A DNA stretch of 64,000 bases, taken from the NCBI RefSeq assembly GCF_002086675.1, contig NZ_MVIF01000002.1, forward strand, positions 62,001 through 126,000. The letters are read 5' to 3'. Source of the stretch: Mycobacterium persicum. Its GTDB lineage: Bacteria; Actinomycetota; Actinomycetes; Mycobacteriales; Mycobacteriaceae. Of this stretch, positions 62,624 to 64,000 are shown piece by piece. How positions within the stretch are numbered: the first letter of the stretch is position 1; every line of letters begins with the position of its first letter. The notes beneath the pieces are model-generated. The model was not told the DNA's origin, ran no database searches, and was given only the letters and a program-made list of their open reading frames with translations. Position numbers and translations under genes: made by a program.

Positions 62624-63729
62624 TGGCCAGTCCGCACCGGGAAGTCATTCGGACCGCGCGCAGCCTCGTCGTGAAGGTCGGGACGACGGCGCTGACCACG
62701 CCGTCGGGGATGTTCGACGCCGGCCGGCTGGCCGAGCTCGCCGACGCTATCGAGGCGCGGATGAAGGCGGGCACCGACGTCGTCATCGTGTCCTCGGGCG
62801 CGATCGCCGCCGGCCTCGAACCGCTCGGATTATCGCGTCGGCCAAGAGATCTGGCGACCAAACAGGCCGCCGCCAGCGTCGGGCAGGTGGCGCTGGTGAA
62901 CTCGTGGAGCACCGCGTTCGCCCGGTACGGCCGCACGGTGGGGCAGGTGCTGTTGACCGCCCACGACATCTCGATGCGGGTCCAGCACACCAACGCCCAG
63001 CGCACCCTGGACCGGCTGCGGGCGCTGCACGCGGTGGCGATCGTCAACGAGAACGACACGGTGGCCACCAACGAGATCCGCTTCGGCGACAACGATCGGC
63101 TGTCGGCGCTGGTGGCTCACCTGGTGGGCGCCGAGGCGCTGGTGCTGCTGTCCGACATCGACGGGCTTTACGACAGCGATCCCCGAAAGCACCAGGGGGC
63201 CCGGTTTATCCCCGAAGTGTCCGGGCTCGCGGATCTTGAGGGCGTTGTCGCCGGCCGCAGCAGTCATCTGGGTACCGGCGGGATGGCGTCCAAGGTGTCG
63301 TCGGCGTTGCTGGCCGCGGACGCGGGGGTGCCGGTGCTGCTGGCTCCCGCGGCCGACGCGGCGACGGCGCTCACCGATGCGTCGGTGGGTACGGTGTTCG
63401 CGCCGCGGCCCGGGCGCATGTCGGCGCGGCGGTTCTGGGTACGGTATGCCGCCGAGGCCGCGGGTTGGCTGACGCTCGACGCGGGTGCGGTGCATGCGGT
63501 CGTGCGGCAACGCCGGTCGCTGCTGCCGGCGGGAATTACCGCGGTGTCGGGCAAGTTTTTCGCCGGCGACGTGGTCGAACTTCGTGGACCCGACGCGACC
63601 ACGGTGGCCCGCGGTGTGGTCGCCTACGACGCGGCCGAGCTGGCCGCGATGATGGGCCGGTCCACCTCGGAGCTGTCCGGTGAACTACGCCGGCCCGCGG
63701 TGCATGCCGACGACCTGGTGCCCGAGTAA
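62623..63729 (+). CDS. proB: Glutamate 5-kinase
   Basis: This 368-residue enzyme has an amino-acid-kinase domain ([46 protein letters not shown]) and a C-terminal PUA domain (about 275-355). It makes glutamyl-5-phosphate, the first step of proline synthesis. The ATG shares its A with the obg stop (TGATG). proA is not in the window. It converges with a TetR gene after two bases. Confidence 0.96.
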   Translation: MASPHREVIRTARSLVVKVGTTALTTPSGMFDAGRLAELADAIEARMKAGTDVVIVSSGAIAAGLEPLGLSRRPRDLATKQAAASVGQVALVNSWSTAFARYGRTVGQVLLTAHDISMRVQHTNAQRTLDRLRALHAVAIVNENDTVATNEIRFGDNDRLSALVAHLVGAEALVLLSDIDGLYDSDPRKHQGARFIPEVSGLADLEGVVAGRSSHLGTGGMASKVSSALLAADAGVPVLLAPAADAATALTDASVGTVFAPRPGRMSARRFWVRYAAEAAGWLTLDAGAVHAVVRQRRSLLPAGITAVSGKFFAGDVVELRGPDATTVARGVVAYDAAELAAMMGRSTSELSGELRRPAVHADDLVPE

Positions 63730-63731
63730 CC

Positions 63732-64000
63732 TCACGTAGCCGAAGCGGCTTCCAGATACAGTGCGCCCCAGACTATTTCGGTCATCGTGGTGGCCAGCTC
63801 GGCGTCGAACTCGGATGGTTTGCCCGGCAAGCTCTGCTGACAGACCCGCTCGACCATCCAGGTCAGCGCATCGGCGGTGGTGGCCGCGGGCAGTTCGGCC
63901 CGAATGGAGCCGTCGGCCTGGCCGTCCTCGATGACACGGGCCAGGCGCTCGGAGATGGCGGTCAGCAGATCGCGATAGGTTTGTGCCGCCATCGGGTCGT
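63732..64000 (-). CDS. TetR-family regulator, C-terminal fragment cut by window end
   Basis: About 89 C-terminal residues are visible; the frame stays open to the window edge, so the N-terminal helix-turn-helix lies outside. The sequence YRDLLTAISERLARVIEDG, then ADALTWMVERVCQQ and an EIVWGALYLEA end, is the pattern of TetR ligand-binding domains. Without the DNA-binding part the assignment is moderate. In M. tuberculosis nadE follows proB instead, so the synteny changes here. Confidence 0.65.
   Translation of the reverse strand, partial: DPMAAQTYRDLLTAISERLARVIEDGQADGSIRAELPAATTADALTWMVERVCQQSLPGKPSEFDAELATTMTEIVWGALYLEAASAT

Overview
The window is a 64-kb chromosomal segment from a mycobacterium, most likely a slow-growing non-tuberculous species. 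The evidence is high GC content, frequent GTG starts, PE and PPE family genes, truncated haemoglobin O, a resuscitation-promoting factor, a mycothiol-type DsbA-fold reductase, and a gene order that follows the Mycobacterium tuberculosis H37Rv interval from fadE19 (Rv2500c) to proB (Rv2439c) almost gene for gene. Orthology statements rest on recalled family lengths, motifs and synteny; no database search was run.

Region 1 (1-5761) is branched-chain acid catabolism: the end of an acyl-CoA dehydrogenase, a MaoC-type hydratase, a CitE-type acyl-CoA lyase, and after a 321-bp gap the branched-chain 2-oxoacid dehydrogenase genes bkdABC. Region 2 (5808-9915) is an accessory island that differs from M. 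tuberculosis. It holds a PPE gene on the minus strand, a small ORF whose stop overlaps the PPE start, a decayed fragment resembling bkdC, and a PE protein with a serine-hydrolase domain. Region 3 (10147-17508) has a tRNA-Arg and a lipid block: esterase LipQ, a WS/DGAT-family acyltransferase, and the glycerolipid acyltransferases PlsC and PlsB2.

Region 4 (17509-26791) starts with a 0.9-kb spacer carrying a 20-bp triple tandem repeat and DnaA-box-like sites. It continues with a single-strand-binding protein homologue, EttA, a 55-bp triple tandem repeat, the giant NAD-glutamate dehydrogenase, a thioesterase and an unknown protein. Region 5 (26808-31850) has glbO-aglA-methyltransferase on the minus strand, an unknown gene, an HNH protein and a small membrane protein followed by a DUF5130 protein. 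Region 6 (31928-38236) has aminopeptidase N, a DsbA-fold reductase with an altered active site, rpiB, nei2, lipP and two tRNAs. Region 7 (38273-43561) is the proteostasis block tig-clpP1-clpP2-(mmuM)-clpX, with a ClgR-like site before clpP1. Region 8 (43933-47661) is korAB plus a MobA-like protein.

Region 9 (47662-52057) has an AT-rich spacer, rpfE ending in a perfect UUCG hairpin, a trans-acting enoyl-reductase-like protein, and a DUF937 protein paired with a bulb-lectin/LysM protein. Region 10 (52134-64000) is housekeeping: valS-folC-DUF4233, ndk, rne, rplU-rpmA-obg-proB, then a convergent TetR fragment at the edge.

Most of the window is conserved core genome, and I found no clearly new multi-gene system. 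The observations most worth a second look are the bkdC-like relic, the small ORF coupled to the PPE gene, the 55-bp repeat that carries a Shine-Dalgarno and start-like triplet into gdh, the CPWA active site in the DsbA-fold reductase, the ClgR-like site before clpP1P2, and the DUF937/lectin-LysM pair.
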